A stretch of DNA of 6,805 nt. It comes from an uncultured Lachnospiraceae bacterium (lineage in GTDB: Bacteria; Bacillota_A; Clostridia; Lachnospirales; Lachnospiraceae). Shown here in pieces: positions 6,184-6,805 of the stretch. The stretch spans positions 1 through 6,805 of the forward strand of contig CACZQE010000276.1 in assembly GCA_902783205.1 (NCBI GenBank). Reading direction: 5' to 3'. The notes beneath the pieces were generated by a model. The model saw nothing but the letters and a program-made list of their open reading frames with translations. It searched no databases and was not told the DNA's origin. Made by a program: the position numbers and the translations under genes. Within the stretch, counting starts at the first letter, position 1. Every line of letters begins with the position of its first letter.

Positions 6184-6805
6184 ATGGCTGAAAAAGTTAG
6201 AAAAGTACCTGCCGGAAGGCGGGGGAATCCCGTTGGAAAAGCTAAGATAACAGAGGATACATGGAAGATCCTGGGCCGCCTCCTGGCTTATCTGATGAAG
6301 TATTATGCTCCGGCATTGATCCTTGTTCTGGTCTGTATTTCCACCAGTGTTTTTGCAAATGTACAGGGAACTATGTTCACAAGGACCCTGATCGATGCCT
6401 ATATTATTCCCATGCTCAAGAGCTCCAGTCATGATTTCGGTCCTCTGGCAGGTGCCATCATGCGGGTGGCAGGCTTTTACGGGCTGGGTGTCCTGGCTGC
6501 CCTGGCACAGGCCCAGATCATGGTTACGGTCACCCAGGGAACCCTCAACCGGATGCGTAAAGAGGTCTTTGAACACATGCAGGACCTGCCCATCCTCTAC
6601 TTTGATACCCACGCCCACGGCGACATCATGTCCGTCTACACCAACGATATTGATACCCTGCGTCAGATGATCTCCCAGAGCATCCCGCAGCTTTTCAACA
6701 GTGTGATCACCATCAGCAGTGTCCTGATCTGCATGATCAGGCTCAATATTCCCCTGACCTGCCTGTCCCTCTTCATGGTGGGCGTCATGCTCTTTGTGTC
6801 CAGAT
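6184..6805 (+). CDS. Heterodimeric ABC exporter, partner half-transporter (TM288-like), 3' truncated by window edge
   Basis: An open frame runs from ATG 6184 to the end of the window without a stop, giving 207 complete codons; it is incomplete only because the sequence ends. A Lys/Arg-rich cytoplasmic N-terminus (1-40) is followed by hydrophobic segments near 42-60, 92-113, 166-186 and 190-206. The stretch DLPILYFDTHAHGDIMS (134-150) followed by VYTNDIDTLRQ (151-161) is the conserved coupling region of type IV ABC exporters, equivalent to the upstream subunit's IDRFSTPSLITRMTTDVT (105-122). The nucleotide-binding domain lies beyond the window. GGGAGG (6169-6174), 9 nt upstream and inside the end of the previous gene, sets the start; the 2-nt intergenic gap implies tight co-translation. 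By analogy it should carry the consensus Walker B Glu and switch His that its partner lacks. Confidence 0.92.
   Translation, partial: MAEKVRKVPAGRRGNPVGKAKITEDTWKILGRLLAYLMKYYAPALILVLVCISTSVFANVQGTMFTRTLIDAYIIPMLKSSSHDFGPLAGAIMRVAGFYGLGVLAALAQAQIMVTVTQGTLNRMRKEVFEHMQDLPILYFDTHAHGDIMSVYTNDIDTLRQMISQSIPQLFNSVITISSVLICMIRLNIPLTCLSLFMVGVMLFVSR

Noticed and set aside
6127..6618. 163-codon open frame on the minus strand
   Set aside because: It is antisense to the exporter gene junction; the plus strand there carries two recognisable proteins with good ribosome binding sites, and the minus product shows no domain.

Overview
This window looks like chromosomal DNA from a low-to-mid-GC Firmicute, most likely a clostridial gut-type bacterium of the Lachnospiraceae kind. 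This is inferred from strong AGGAGG-type ribosome binding sites, near-consensus sigma-A promoters, a DegV-family protein, a fused membrane/spermidine-synthase-like protein and a heterodimeric ABC exporter whose first subunit has the TM287-type degenerate ATPase site. There are no RNA genes, mobile elements, CRISPR arrays or phage genes.

Layout: (1) Bases 1-1675 hold a compact transcription unit: a near-perfect promoter (4-32), an ABC-2-type ATPase (63-914), its membrane partner (921-1652) and an intrinsic terminator whose stem contains the permease stop codon (1636-1675). (2) A convergent minus-strand gene (1697-2566) encodes a DegV/FakB-type fatty-acid-binding protein with its own promoter at 2607-2635; it can share the same symmetrical terminator. 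(3) The 229-bp intergenic stretch 2567-2795 holds two divergent promoters, a GC-rich dyad, a small tandem repeat and the leader of the next operon. (4) From 2796 to the window end runs a second plus-strand operon: a membrane protein fused to an aminopropyltransferase-like (spermidine synthase-like) domain (2796-4403), then two ABC exporter half-transporters (4433-6181, and 6184 to beyond the window edge).

How the genes may work together: the first pair is a classic two-gene ABC-2 exporter of unknown substrate. In the second operon, a membrane-anchored SAM-fold enzyme of unknown reaction precedes a heterodimeric type IV exporter by only 29 bases, which suggests (inference) a make-or-modify-and-export module. 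The most unusual details are the leader of that operon, where the only good Shine-Dalgarno serves a 4-codon ORF whose stop overlaps the main start codon (ATGA), and the loss of expected substrate residues in the spermidine-synthase-like domain. The families are recognisable; I see no wholly unknown system.
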